DNA of 64,000 nucleotides, taken from the NCBI GenBank assembly GCA_026712715.1, contig JAPOPW010000024.1, forward strand, positions 229,492-293,491. Direction: 5' to 3'. This document shows, piece by piece, positions 19,856-30,080 of the stretch; position 1 is the stretch's first letter; each line of letters opens with the position of its first letter. The position numbers and the translations under genes were made by a program. The notes under the pieces were generated by a model that worked only from the letters and a program-made list of their open reading frames with translations, was not told the origin of the DNA and searched no databases. This stretch comes from Immundisolibacterales bacterium (GTDB taxonomy: Bacteria; Pseudomonadota; Gammaproteobacteria; HK1).

Positions 19856-19898
19856 ATTTCAGTACTGATGTATTTCACATCAAGGCAATGTTATTTCA
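19855..19898. promoter_or_regulatory. Candidate TorR-binding repeats upstream of the TMAO-type transporter
   Basis: The heptamer TATTTCA occurs three times, at 19855-19861, 19871-19877 and 19892-19898, in a locally AT-rich stretch between divergent torR and the binding-protein gene. Copies two and three extend to TATTTCACA. The starts are 16 and 21 bases apart. Response regulators of this family often bind tandem direct repeats. The sequence does not match the E. coli tor box closely. The first copy overlaps the predicted torR start codon. Role is inferred from position and repetition only. Confidence 0.4.
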
Positions 19899-19965
19899 CA
19901 ATTTATAACAATCTACCACATACGCTTCACTGTCGGTTTGACCACCATTCACAAACAACTCGTAG

Positions 19966-21000
<1,035 letters not shown>

Positions 21001-21019
21001 GCGCCGGCCGTTCCGTTTG

Positions 21020-21063
21020 GCGGGGAACCACGGTGAGATTCGATTCTCGCGGTGGTTCCCCGC
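21020..21063 (+). terminator. Intercistronic hairpin after the binding-protein gene
   Basis: GCGGGGAACCAC (21020-21031) pairs perfectly with GTGGTTCCCCGC (21052-21063), and a four-base GAGA/TCTC pairing lies further in. No T-tract follows, so this is more likely a partial terminator or 3' mRNA stabiliser than a full stop. It sits between the binding-protein and ATPase genes. Confidence 0.65.
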
Positions 21064-21112
21064 GACTCTTGTATCATCTGCGGCTGCCGGCCAGGTGCAT
21101 TGAAGCAGAGCC

Positions 21113-22147
21113 ATGTCCGAGCCCGTCATCCGCTGCCGGTCGCTTTACAAGATCTTCGGACTCAATCCGGCGGACTTGCGCATCGACGGGGACGGTGTGG
21201 TGGAGCCGTCCATCCTCGAACGCGAGGGCACGGTCACCGCGGTCGACAACGTCAACCTCGACGTAAGCCCCGGCGAGCTCCTGATCGTGATGGGCTTGTC
21301 CGGTTCGGGCAAGTCCACTCTCGTACGATGCCTCTCGCGGCTCATCGAGCCCACGTCCGGCTCGGTGGAGATCGAGGGCATGAACCTTCTCGGGATGGGG
21401 GACCGGGAGCTCATCGATCTGCGACGCAGCAAGATGGGGATGGTGTTCCAGAACTTTGCCCTGCTTCCCCACCGCACCGCGCTCGAGAACATCGCCTTCC
21501 CGCTGCAGATGCGGGGCATGAAACGCCGCGACTATGTGGAGCGGGCGCGCAGGATGATTGCTCTCGTCGGCCTCGAGGGCCGGGAGAACAACTTCCCGCG
21601 GGAGCTTTCCGGCGGCCAGCAGCAACGGGTCGGAATCGCGCGATCGCTCGCCGTCGAGCCCGATATCTGGTTTCTCGACGAGCCGTTCTCCGCGCTCGAC
21701 CCGCTCATCCGCAAGGAGATGCAGGACGAGTTCCTGCGCCTTCAGTCGCTCCTCAACAAGACCATCGTCTTCATCACCCACGATTTCGACGAGGCGCTCA
21801 AGCTCGCGGATCGCATCGCCATCATGTTCAACGGCCGCATCGAGCAGATCGGCAGGCCCGAGGACATCGTGCTGAACCCCGCCACGGACTACGTGTCCAG
21901 GTTCACGAGCGACGTCCCGCGCGAGAAGGTGCTGCGGGTCGGTTCGGTCATGAATCCGCCGAGCGAAGGCGAGGAGGTGGCCGACCGGGCGGTCGACGTG
22001 ACCGACCGCGTCGAGAACGTGGTCGAGTACGTGCTGGGACAGCGGCTGCCGGTGCCGGTGGTCGACTCCGGGGACACGGTGGTCGGGGTCATGCACCAGG
22101 CGCATGTTCTGAAGGTCCTCTTCCCCTCCCGGTCCGAGCCCGCCTGA
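21113..22147 (+). CDS. ABC transporter ATP-binding protein, quaternary-amine (ProV) type
   Basis: This ATPase subunit (344 residues) powers the glycine-betaine/TMAO-type transporter. It has the Walker A motif GLSGSGKST, the Q-loop FQNFALLPHRT, the ABC signature LSGGQQQRVGIARSL, Walker B DIWFLDEPFSALD and the switch His in FITHDFDEAL. A short C-terminal extension after ~residue 280 could be a degenerate CBS-like regulatory region, as in ProV/OpuAA; this is uncertain. The long N-terminal stretch before Walker A (KIFGLNPADLRIDGDG) is also ProV-like. It lies 112 bases after the binding-protein gene and 29 bases before the permease gene. Confidence 0.93.
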   Translation: MSEPVIRCRSLYKIFGLNPADLRIDGDGVVEPSILEREGTVTAVDNVNLDVSPGELLIVMGLSGSGKSTLVRCLSRLIEPTSGSVEIEGMNLLGMGDRELIDLRRSKMGMVFQNFALLPHRTALENIAFPLQMRGMKRRDYVERARRMIALVGLEGRENNFPRELSGGQQQRVGIARSLAVEPDIWFLDEPFSALDPLIRKEMQDEFLRLQSLLNKTIVFITHDFDEALKLADRIAIMFNGRIEQIGRPEDIVLNPATDYVSRFTSDVPREKVLRVGSVMNPPSEGEEVADRAVDVTDRVENVVEYVLGQRLPVPVVDSGDTVVGVMHQAHVLKVLFPSRSEPA

Positions 22148-22176
22148 GACCGCCGTTTCGGGCCCCGATTCGAGCC

Positions 22177-24189
22177 ATGAAGCGAGCTCTTCTCCACGGC
22201 CTGCCCCCGGAGCTTCGCATGAAGGGGTATGCGTGGCTGGGAGCGCTCGTGCTCGCGCTGCTCCTCGCCAAGTCGGCGGGGTTGTTGCCGGCATTCCTCG
22301 ACGAGCTCCCGCTGCACCTCGAGAAGAGCAGCATCGACACCCTGGGCGACGCCGGCAAGGAGGCGTACACGGAGCTGGTGCCGTTCGGCCTCATCCTGGA
22401 TCACACGTTCGAGTTCATGCGCGAGGAGCTCGGCGTCTCCCTCGTCACCCGGTTCGTCTCCAAGCGGCTCAAGGAGCTCATCGACATCTTCGACAACATC
22501 CTGCGCGGCGGGAGAAAGGGTCTTGGGCTCAGCGCACCCCCCTGGACCGCGCTGCTGGTGATCGCATTCATACTCGGGTATTCGCTCAAGGGGTGGAGGC
22601 TGGCCCTTCTCTCGGGCGGGACGGTCATGTACTTCGCCATATTCGGGTTGTGGAAGTTCGCCATGGAAACCCTCGCCCTGCTGGCGGCGGCGGTGCCCAT
22701 TTCGATCATCATCGGTCTGCTGGTCGGTATCGTCGCCTACCGGAAGAAGTGGCTCGAGCTGGCGCTTCTTCCGATCCTGAGCGTGGCCCAGACCCTGCCG
22801 CATTTCGCGTATCTGATTCCGGTGGTGGTGTTCTTCGGCATCGGCCACCAGACGGGGGTCATCGCGACCATCATATTCGCCGTGCCGCCGATGGTGCGCC
22901 TGACCCTGCTCGGGCTTCAGAGAGTCGCGCCGGAAATCGTGGAAGCGGGGAAGATGAGCGGCTGCACCAACCTCCAGCTCCTGTTCCGGGTGCAGCTTCC
23001 GAGCGCGCGGAACGAGCTGCTGCTCGGCGTCAACCAGGTCATCATGCAGTGCCTCGCGATGGTGGTCATCGCGGCGTTCATCGGTGCGTCGGGGCTCGGC
23101 TACCGGCTGCTCCACAAGCTGCAATCCCTCAAGCTCGGTCAGTCGCTCGAGATCGGGGTGGCGATCGTGCTGCTGGCGGTGGTGCTCGACGGCCTTTCGC
23201 GGGCCTGGGCGGAGAAGAAACGCGACTACGCCGCCGACCTGCCTTTCCACAGACGCTTCCGGTATCCGATTCTCCTGGTGGTCATGGTGGCTGCCGCCTA
23301 CCTGCTGGCGCCGTACTTTCCCATTCTCGAGAAGGTGCCGCGCGACCTCACCGTCACCTACGCCAAGACCTGGGACGGCCTGGTCGACTGGATTGTCCTC
23401 AACTGGTCGGACGGCCTCACCAACTTCCGTTACTTCCTGATCGTCAACGTCCTCGCCCCGCTCCGGGACGCCCTGCTGTACATGCCGTACCCGTCGGTCC
23501 TGCTCCTCGTCGCCGGACTGGGATTGCTTCTCGGAGGGTACTACTCCGCCTTGCTGACCCTTGCGTTCCTGGTGTTCATCGGTCTCGCCGGCTGGTGGGA
23601 CCGAGCGATGATCACCGCCTACATGGTCGTGTTCGCAACCTTCATCTGCATCGTGATCGGGATTCCGGTCGGCATCTTCAGCGCCCTAAGCGAGAGGCGG
23701 GCGAAGACGGCGCTATTCTGGTGCGACACCTTCCAGACGTTTCCGTCGTTCATCTACATCCTCCCGGTCATCATGCTGTTCCAGGTGAACGATCTCTCCG
23801 CCATCATGGCGGTCATCGTCTACGCGATCATTCCCGCGGTCCGCTACACCGTGGAGGGCATCCGGTCCATCGCGCCGGAGCTCGAGGAGGCGGCGACCAT
23901 GGCCGGGTGCAACACCCGGCAGCGGCTCGTGCACCTGCAGCTTCCGGTCGCCATCCCCCACATCATGCTCGGCGTCAACCAGACCATCATGTTCGCGTTC
24001 TCGATGGTCATCATCGCGGCCTTCGTCGGAACGATCGATCTCGGTCAGCAGATCTTCAAGGCCCTTTCCGAAACCAACATCGGCAAGGGGGTGGTGTTGG
24101 GTCTTTGCGTCTCCTTCATGGCCCTCGCGGTCGACCACCTCGTCACCCGCTGGGCCCGCGAACGAAGGCGACTGCTGGGACTGGATTGA
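22177..24189 (+). CDS. ABC transporter permease, fused double-domain quaternary-amine type
   Basis: This inner-membrane permease (670 residues) carries two complete binding-protein-dependent transport domains in one chain. Two EAA-like loops are visible: APEIVEAGKMSGC around residue 250 and APELEEAATMAGC around residue 565. Each is followed by a similar helix pair (LLGVNQVIMQCLAMVVIAAF and MLGVNQTIMFAFSMVIIAAF). ProW is a single-domain permease that homodimerises, so this fusion would supply both halves in one polypeptide. Double-length permeases also occur in marine TMAO transporters, from memory. ATG 22177 precedes the first hydrophobic region and is 29 bases after the ATPase gene. Confidence 0.9.
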   Translation: MKRALLHGLPPELRMKGYAWLGALVLALLLAKSAGLLPAFLDELPLHLEKSSIDTLGDAGKEAYTELVPFGLILDHTFEFMREELGVSLVTRFVSKRLKELIDIFDNILRGGRKGLGLSAPPWTALLVIAFILGYSLKGWRLALLSGGTVMYFAIFGLWKFAMETLALLAAAVPISIIIGLLVGIVAYRKKWLELALLPILSVAQTLPHFAYLIPVVVFFGIGHQTGVIATIIFAVPPMVRLTLLGLQRVAPEIVEAGKMSGCTNLQLLFRVQLPSARNELLLGVNQVIMQCLAMVVIAAFIGASGLGYRLLHKLQSLKLGQSLEIGVAIVLLAVVLDGLSRAWAEKKRDYAADLPFHRRFRYPILLVVMVAAAYLLAPYFPILEKVPRDLTVTYAKTWDGLVDWIVLNWSDGLTNFRYFLIVNVLAPLRDALLYMPYPSVLLLVAGLGLLLGGYYSALLTLAFLVFIGLAGWWDRAMITAYMVVFATFICIVIGIPVGIFSALSERRAKTALFWCDTFQTFPSFIYILPVIMLFQVNDLSAIMAVIVYAIIPAVRYTVEGIRSIAPELEEAATMAGCNTRQRLVHLQLPVAIPHIMLGVNQTIMFAFSMVIIAAFVGTIDLGQQIFKALSETNIGKGVVLGLCVSFMALAVDHLVTRWARERRRLLGLD

Positions 24190-24191
24190 CG

Positions 24192-25004
24192 ATGCCGGCG
24201 CTCGAATCCTTCGTTCCCCTCATCGGCTTCGTGCTGCTCGTCCTCGTCGTGCTCCTCGTCACCGCGCCCGACCGCCGTGCGCAACTGCTCAAGCTCCATG
24301 CCACCGCGGGCAACATCGCTCATCTGCGGCACCGGCCGCGCGAAGCGCTTCTTGGCGTGTTCACGCTCAAGCGCGCGGTGTACGCGGTCGTTCTCCTTTG
24401 CCTCGTCTCCTATATCTGGACCTATCAGTCGCTCAAGTCCGAGATCCGGGTGCTGCTTGCGGAAAAGGAGATCGAGGGTGTCGCGGTAGGCAGTCTGGTC
24501 ATGCCCTACAGTGCTTTTTTCCGGTCCGAGTACGTGGCGGACGCCGGCTTCTCGAAGTCGAGGAAGCGAACCCGCGCCGACATATCGGTGAGCGGTCGTC
24601 TTTGGTCCGGCTTCGATCTCCACATCTCCGAAATCGAGCTCGCCAAGGTCAGCAAGATCGTCGGCAAGGCCTTCGTGTTCTCCTACCTGACCGACGTCAA
24701 GATCCTCCGGCCCGCCATCGATCGCCACATGAAGAGGCTGGTGCGTAACAAGCAGATCGACGCGTTCCAGATCGAGACCTTCGACAACCGGGGCCCCTAC
24801 ATGCTGGTCGTCCTGAACGAGAAGAACCGCGGAAAGGACGTCAAGGCGGTCGCGACGGAGATCGCGGAGAGCCTGCACACCAATCTCACGAAGACCAGGA
24901 AGCTGAAGGTCAACCAGGTGGTCGTCAAGGTCGTCGACCCTGAGCCGTTCAACAAGACCAAGCGCGTGAAGGTGCTTGGGCGAGGGAAGGCCGGGCAGTA
25001 CTGA
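24192..25004 (+). CDS. Unrecognised membrane-anchored protein in the TMAO-type transporter operon
   Basis: I do not recognise this 270-residue protein. It has one hydrophobic helix at the N terminus (FVPLIGFVLLVLVVLLVTA). A second is near residues 60-80 (VYAVVLLCLVSYIW). After these comes a mainly soluble, Lys-rich region of mixed alpha/beta character with no catalytic motif I can name. The ATG is only two bases after the permease stop codon, so translation is probably coupled and the protein likely works with the transporter. An accessory or scaffold role is conceivable, but nothing in the sequence proves it. Confidence 0.75.
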   Translation: MPALESFVPLIGFVLLVLVVLLVTAPDRRAQLLKLHATAGNIAHLRHRPREALLGVFTLKRAVYAVVLLCLVSYIWTYQSLKSEIRVLLAEKEIEGVAVGSLVMPYSAFFRSEYVADAGFSKSRKRTRADISVSGRLWSGFDLHISEIELAKVSKIVGKAFVFSYLTDVKILRPAIDRHMKRLVRNKQIDAFQIETFDNRGPYMLVVLNEKNRGKDVKAVATEIAESLHTNLTKTRKLKVNQVVVKVVDPEPFNKTKRVKVLGRGKAGQY

Positions 25005-25049
25005 AGCCGCGCTCCGGCCGGGCTCGGGTCCCGGCACCGGCCGGCCGTC

Positions 25050-25478
25050 TCAAACGGACAGGAGCGACACGAAGAAGGGGGTCCACACCCCGGCCAGGAG
25101 CGCGAGGGCGAGGGCCTCGGCGGCGAGAATGCGGCGATAGCGCGCACGCTCCGCGGCCGACTTGTCGCTCATGTAGATCCGGCTCATCAGCATGTCGAGC
25201 GGCACCACGAAGGCGAACATCACCGCGAGCGGCGGGGCGATGAGGGTGGCCCACAGGAGGCCGAGGGAGAAATCCGTTCCGCTCGACCCGAGGCCTTCGC
25301 TTCCGGCCGTCAAAGCGGCCGAGAAGTCGATCGCATCGGAGCCGTCCCCGAAGAGGGAGGCAAAGGGGGCGCTCGCAACGAGCACCGCGACCGCCGCGAG
25401 GAGGGCGATTCGAAGCGCGCCGAGCTCGGCGACTCGTTGCCGAAGGGTCGGCGGGCGGGGCGGAGCGTCGGACATCAT
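25050..25478 (-). CDS. Small hypothetical membrane protein
   Basis: This ~142-residue protein has about three predicted membrane segments: RIALLAAVAVLVASAPFASL, a central LLWATLIAPPLAVMFAFVVP segment and a C-terminal LALLAGVWTPFFVSLLS segment. No family was recognised. The start is one of two adjacent ATG codons (25478 or 25475) with an AGGG just upstream. It is convergent with the preceding operon and divergent from tatD. Confidence 0.6.
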   Translation of the reverse strand: MMSDAPPRPPTLRQRVAELGALRIALLAAVAVLVASAPFASLFGDGSDAIDFSAALTAGSEGLGSSGTDFSLGLLWATLIAPPLAVMFAFVVPLDMLMSRIYMSDKSAAERARYRRILAAEALALALLAGVWTPFFVSLLSV

Positions 25479-25643
25479 GATTTCCCTGGTCGGCCGCGTT
25501 CTCTTCATGTGCCGGCAATCGCGGCCGGCGGGTCAACTTCCGCGCGACGCGACCGGCGTGGCCGCGGTCGGCGGTCCGGCGCAACCCGCATTCGAGTCCG
25601 CCTCGATTCGGGCACGCCGGCGGAATGATATCCTCGCCCGCCC

Positions 25644-26459
25644 ATGGAGCTCATCGACATCGGCGCGAATCTTTGCCACGAGTCGTTCGCGCCCGATCTC
25701 GACTCCGTCCTCGACCGAGCCGCTTGCGCCGGTGTCCAGCGGATCATCGTGACCGGCACCAGCCGGGCCGACAGCGAGGCCGCGGCGGCCCTCGCCCGCC
25801 GCCATCGCGGGCGACTCCACGCCACCGCCGGTGTCCATCCGCACGTGGCGCAGAGCTTCGACCGGGCGACCGCGGCCACCATCGAGGCGCTCGCGGCGCG
25901 CGAGGAGGTGGTCGCAATCGGCGAGACGGGCCTCGACTTCTTTCGCGACTTCTCGCCACGAGGGGATCAGGAACGCGCCTTCGAGGCGCATCTCGACCTC
26001 GCCTCCCGGCTCGGGCTTCCCGTGTTCCTGCACGAGCGCGACGCGCACCTCCGGTTCGTCGAAATCCTGAGACCCTACCGGGACCGGCTGGCGCGGGCCG
26101 TGATTCATTGCTTCACTGGTGACCGGCGCAATCTCGACGCCTATCTCGACCTCGATCTCCACGTCGGCTTCACCGGGTGGATCTGCGACGAGCGACGCGG
26201 TCTGCACCTTCGTGAGCTCGCGGGACGCATTCCGGCCGACCGGTTGATGCTGGAGACCGATTCCCCCTACCTCCTTCCGCGCGATCTGCGTCCCCGCCCG
26301 CGCACCCGCCGCAACGAGCCGTCCCGCCTCGCGCACATCGCCCGGGTGGTGGCGTCGGCGACGGGCGAAACGGTGGAGGCCCTTGCGGCACGGACGACCG
26401 CGACGGCGCGCGCGTTCTTTGCCCTTCCTCCCGGACCCGAAGCGGCCGCCGGCGAGTGA
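25644..26459 (+). CDS. tatD: TatD-family metal-dependent deoxyribonuclease
   Basis: TatD-family proteins are TIM-barrel hydrolases with 3'-5' DNase activity linked to DNA fragmentation and repair. This 271-residue product shows MELIDIGANLCHESF (normally the HxH region), the metal-binding Glu in AIGETGLDFFRD, the HER of FLHERDAH, HCFTGD and the ETDSPYL motif. The N-terminal HxH seen in most TatD members reads DIGANL here, as in E. coli TatD proper. It is a stand-alone gene between two divergently arranged neighbours. No tatABC genes are present in the window. Confidence 0.9.
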   Translation: MELIDIGANLCHESFAPDLDSVLDRAACAGVQRIIVTGTSRADSEAAAALARRHRGRLHATAGVHPHVAQSFDRATAATIEALAAREEVVAIGETGLDFFRDFSPRGDQERAFEAHLDLASRLGLPVFLHERDAHLRFVEILRPYRDRLARAVIHCFTGDRRNLDAYLDLDLHVGFTGWICDERRGLHLRELAGRIPADRLMLETDSPYLLPRDLRPRPRTRRNEPSRLAHIARVVASATGETVEALAARTTATARAFFALPPGPEAAAGE

Positions 26460-26614
26460 ACGTCGCGTGACGGGGCGAACGGCGACCGGGCCGGGCGCGC
26501 GGGCAAGGACGAGCGCGCCGTCCTGCGCGAGCGCGCATCGGCTTTTCGGCCGCTCGCCCTGCGCGCCAAGGGGTTAGTCGCCGGCTGCCCCGCGCGCCGA
26601 GCGAGCGCACCCGC

Positions 26615-27577
26615 TTGGAGACTCCCCGGACTATCGTCACCCTGCTCGGATCGAGCGTTGAAGACCGTCATCTCGAGTGCGTCCGCGATGTCCTCTCGTG
26701 TTTCGGTCTTCGAACGGAGCGAACGTTCGCCCTGTCCGGCCGGTTGCCGGCCGGGGCGGAACGTCCGGAGTCGTCGCCGACGGCGCGGGGGGGGTGCCGG
26801 GCCCTCGAGATCGTCGCCTCCGGTCCGTTTTCGGACATCGGCGCGCTCCGGGCGGCCGTCCGGGCCGCGCTCGACGGCGCAGGGGTCGATTCCGCGGTGC
26901 AGCGCGACGACGGCTGGCGGCGCCGGCGCCGGCTCTTGTGCCTCGACATGGACTCGACCCTGATTGATTCCGAGGTCATCGACGAGCTTGCGCGGGCGGC
27001 GGGGGCGGAACGCGAGGTCGCCGCGATCACCGATGCGGCGATGCGCGGGGAGATCGAGTTTCGCGGCGCGCTCCGGGCGCGCCTCGCCCGGATCGCCGGG
27101 CTCCCGGTCGCGGCGCTGGAAGAGATTGCCGGCGGCCTCGCCCTCGCCCCGGGCGCGGGGAGGCTGCTCGCCGCGCTCGACCGGCACGGCTACCGCATCG
27201 CGGTGGTCTCGGGAGGTTTCGCATGGTTTGCCCGCCGGATCGCGGTTCGCTTCGGACTTCGCATCGACCGCGTCCATGCCCACGAGCTCGTTGTCCGGGA
27301 TGGCCGGCTGACGGGCGAGATTGCGGGTGACGTCATCGACGGTGCAGCCAAGGCGGCGTACGTACGCCGGATCGCGGCGCGCGAAGGCATGGTGCGAGAA
27401 CAGATCGTCGCGGCCGGCGACGGCGCGAACGACGTCGAGATGCTGCGCGCGGCCGGGCTCGGGGTCGCGTTCCGGCCGCGACCCGTCCTGCGCGCCCGGG
27501 CGGACCACGTCCTCGAGAACTTCGGACTCGACGGTATCCTGTACCTCCTCGGCATGAACGATCGGGACATCGACTAG
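26615..27577 (+). CDS. serB: Phosphoserine phosphatase
   Basis: This HAD-superfamily enzyme carries out the last step of serine biosynthesis. The catalytic motifs are clear: CLDMDSTLIDSEVIDELA (nucleophile Asp), VVSGGFAWF (motif II Ser) and AAGDGANDVEML (motif IV). The N-terminal ~100 residues resemble the ACT-type regulatory region of longer SerB proteins. No ATG is available near the expected start; the TTG at 26615 is the best candidate, so the N terminus is uncertain. The 155-base gap before it holds nothing I recognise. Confidence 0.92.
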   Translation: METPRTIVTLLGSSVEDRHLECVRDVLSCFGLRTERTFALSGRLPAGAERPESSPTARGGCRALEIVASGPFSDIGALRAAVRAALDGAGVDSAVQRDDGWRRRRRLLCLDMDSTLIDSEVIDELARAAGAEREVAAITDAAMRGEIEFRGALRARLARIAGLPVAALEEIAGGLALAPGAGRLLAALDRHGYRIAVVSGGFAWFARRIAVRFGLRIDRVHAHELVVRDGRLTGEIAGDVIDGAAKAAYVRRIAAREGMVREQIVAAGDGANDVEMLRAAGLGVAFRPRPVLRARADHVLENFGLDGILYLLGMNDRDID

Positions 27578-27738
27578 CGAGGCTGCGCTTCCGGCCGACG
27601 AGACATGTTCGGTGTCACCCGATCTCGTTCGAGAACTCGGTGCGCCGTACCGGGAGAGGCCTCGTACCTCCACTTGGAGAAAATACCTTGCAAGACTCGC
27701 TCGATTGCACGGATGACGACGCTTCAAGGAGTCTGGAC

Positions 27739-28326
27739 ATGACGGAAATCTACCGGGAAGCGCTCGCCCGCTTCGACGAGGTGTTCGCCCGCGCGGGCAA
27801 GATGGAGCCGAGCGAGCCGACTGCGATGATCCTCGCGACCGCGGACGGGGAGGGCCGGCCTTCCGCCCGCACCGTGCTCCTCAAGGGCGTGGACGAGCGG
27901 GGGTTCGTGTTCTACACCAACGCCGACAGCCGCAAGGGTCGCGACCTTCGCGAGAACCCGCGCGGTGCGCTCGTCTTCTTCTGGCAATCGGTGTTCGAGC
28001 AGGTCCAGGTCGAGGGCCGGGTCGAGCCGGTGTCGGACGGGGAAGCGGATGCGTATTGGGCGACGCGCCGGCGCGAGAGCCGCATCGGAGCCCTCGTGTC
28101 GGACCAGTCGGCGCCCCTCGCCTCGCGCGAGGAGCTGAACGCGCGGTTCGCGGAGGAGGAAAAGCGCCATGCGGACGGCCCGATTCCCCGGCCGCCGAAC
28201 TGGCGCGGCTACCGCGTCGTACCGGACCGCATCGAGTTCTGGCGCCCGGGCGACCACCGTCTGAACGAGCGCGACTGCTACGAACGGACCGCTGGCGGAT
28301 GGCGCCGGTTCCTTCTGAATCCCTGA
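27739..28326 (+). CDS. pdxH: Pyridoxamine 5'-phosphate oxidase
   Basis: This FMN enzyme oxidises pyridoxine or pyridoxamine phosphate to pyridoxal 5'-phosphate. The 195-residue length is close to the usual size. Characteristic segments are RTVLLKGVDERGFVFYTN and SRKGRDLRENPRGALVFFW. The signature RIEFWRPGDHRLNERDCYER lies near the C terminus, with a final RRFLLNP that resembles the family's usual end. ATG 27739 was selected because AAGGAG lies nine bases upstream and the product begins as a typical PdxH. In-frame upstream codons to 27640 look non-coding. Confidence 0.96.
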   Translation: MTEIYREALARFDEVFARAGKMEPSEPTAMILATADGEGRPSARTVLLKGVDERGFVFYTNADSRKGRDLRENPRGALVFFWQSVFEQVQVEGRVEPVSDGEADAYWATRRRESRIGALVSDQSAPLASREELNARFAEEEKRHADGPIPRPPNWRGYRVVPDRIEFWRPGDHRLNERDCYERTAGGWRRFLLNP

Positions 28327-28410
28327 CCGGATGAAGCGCGGCGCCGGGGTCCGCGTCCGCACGACGCGGCCACGCTCCGCTCACAACTCCGCTCGCGTGC
28401 CGGGGCGCCT

Positions 28411-29043
28411 TTACCCCGACTCGGACTCGTCGCTCCGCGCCGCCTCCGCCATCAGGGCGACGACCTGGTCGATGCGCCGGAGGCGCGCCACCGGATCGTC
28501 GAGCTCGAGGAGATGCTGGCGGTGCGGCATCGGAATCGGCAGCAGCTCCGCAAGCCGGAATCCGGTCCAGGCGGCGGCGTCCGGCGAGTCTTCGGGCGGT
28601 GGCGCGGGGACGTGCCGGTACCGGGTCTCGAGGCGGCCGATCAGGGTGCGGGCGAGACGGGCGAGCGGCCGGTACGCGGCGGGAATCGCGGCCCGTTCCT
28701 CTTCGACGGGCTCGCAGGTGCCGAGCAGCAGTCGATCGGGGGCGATTCGCGTCTCGACCAGCCGGAAGCGGGTCGCCCCCGCCGCTTCGATGGTGAGGAT
28801 TCCCCGGTCGTCCTTGCCCCAGTCGGCGATGCGCGCGAGGGTGCCGGTCCGGTGCGGTTCCGCCGGCTCGCCGACCTCCTTGCCGGTGCGGATGAGGCAC
28901 ACTCCGAACGGTCGTTCGCTGCGAAGGCAGTCGCTCACCATGTCGAGGTAGCGTGGCTCGAATATCCGAAGGGGCAGCGGCCCCCCCGGAAAGAGGACCG
29001 TGCCGAGAGGAAAGACGGGGATCTCGTTCTTGACCGTTCGCAC
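28411..29043 (-). CDS. LON substrate-binding domain protein
   Basis: This 210-residue protein consists only of the N-terminal (PUA-like) LON domain, without ATPase or protease parts. The opening IPVFPLGTVLFPGGPLPLRI and FEPRYLDMVSDCL are diagnostic. Such stand-alone proteins are common in proteobacteria and have no established biochemical role. The start is a GTG at 29043 with GGAGC upstream; no ATG is closer to the conserved region. It is convergent with pdxH and divergent from the TPR-like gene. Confidence 0.88.
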   Translation of the reverse strand: MRTVKNEIPVFPLGTVLFPGGPLPLRIFEPRYLDMVSDCLRSERPFGVCLIRTGKEVGEPAEPHRTGTLARIADWGKDDRGILTIEAAGATRFRLVETRIAPDRLLLGTCEPVEEERAAIPAAYRPLARLARTLIGRLETRYRHVPAPPPEDSPDAAAWTGFRLAELLPIPMPHRQHLLELDDPVARLRRIDQVVALMAEAARSDESESG

Positions 29044-29293
29044 GTTTCGCTCCGTGTCGGAGAGACCGGGTCTCCGGCCGCTCGGGACGCGCCCGGCGGG
29101 CGCCGAGGCACGTTCATCGCTTCCGGCGTTGCTCCGTTCGAGGGCAATCCATCGCACATCCGCCGCGTTCGCGCAACGGTTCCGGCTCCGGGTCCTCGAA
29201 GTGGCGCGGCCCGGCGTGCCGTCGGCCGGGATTGACCCCCCGGCCCGGAACGGGTTGACTTCCGTCCGGCTCCACGGACGCACAGTCGAGTCG

Positions 29294-29902
29294 ATGACCG
29301 ACGATCCCAAGCAGTTTTCCGAGACCGTCTCGACCCCGGTCCATGACCCGGACGCGCTCGAACGCGCGGGATGGACGAACGCGGAGGTCATCTGGGAGCA
29401 GGTTCAGCAGGCCGCGGAGGAGTGCGACCGGGCCGGCGACCGGGCGGAGGCGGTGGAGCTCTGGCGGGGTGCCTTCGACGTCGCTTGCGAACATCTCGAT
29501 CCCCGGGATCTCCGGCTCGCCACCAGCGCCGCGAACCTGGGCGTGGCGGCGCGCCGGGCGGGGGATCGGGCGGCGGCGGTGCGCCGGCTCGACGAAGCGC
29601 TGCGCCTCTGGGATGAGGGAGAGGAGTGGCTCGAGGCGCTCGTGCCCGCCGCGCGGGCGCGAAGCTCGACGTTCCACCTGCGACTCGAGTCCAGGCATCC
29701 CGGCGCCTACGACCGATTCCCGCGCGAACGCTTCCGGTCGCTCGCGCGGGAGGGGAGGGCGGTCCTTGCCGCCCGACGCGACGGCCGGCCGGATACGTAC
29801 GATCGGCTCGCGAGGTGGCGGGAGGAGCGCCCGGCGGGTTTCAACGACTGGCGCCGGCTGCTCGCTGCGGTGCTCCTCGTCGCGGGGGACGATCGGCAGT
29901 AG
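29294..29902 (+). CDS. Tetratricopeptide-like protein of unknown function
   Basis: This 202-residue protein has two to three TPR-like helix pairs in the first half. Examples are AAEECDRAGDRAEAVELW and LGVAARRAGDRAAAVRRLDE. The second half is Arg-rich (FPRERFRSLAREGR, DTYDRLARWREERP) and matches nothing I recognise. No signal peptide is visible. It probably mediates protein-protein contacts, which is only an inference from the repeats. Confidence 0.65.
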   Translation: MTDDPKQFSETVSTPVHDPDALERAGWTNAEVIWEQVQQAAEECDRAGDRAEAVELWRGAFDVACEHLDPRDLRLATSAANLGVAARRAGDRAAAVRRLDEALRLWDEGEEWLEALVPAARARSSTFHLRLESRHPGAYDRFPRERFRSLAREGRAVLAARRDGRPDTYDRLARWREERPAGFNDWRRLLAAVLLVAGDDRQ

Positions 29903-30080
29903 CCGCCCGGACCCTCGCCCGGATTGCCCGGGATCCGATGACCGCGGCGCCGCCGGGAGGAAGTCCCCGGCATTTCGGGATCGGCCGTTCGTTCCGCGCC
30001 GTCCGGGCCTCGCGCCCGGCCTCGATCCGCCCGCCCGGGAAGCCGCGAGGATTGCGTGCCGTCGCGGCCGCGTCCGGGGC

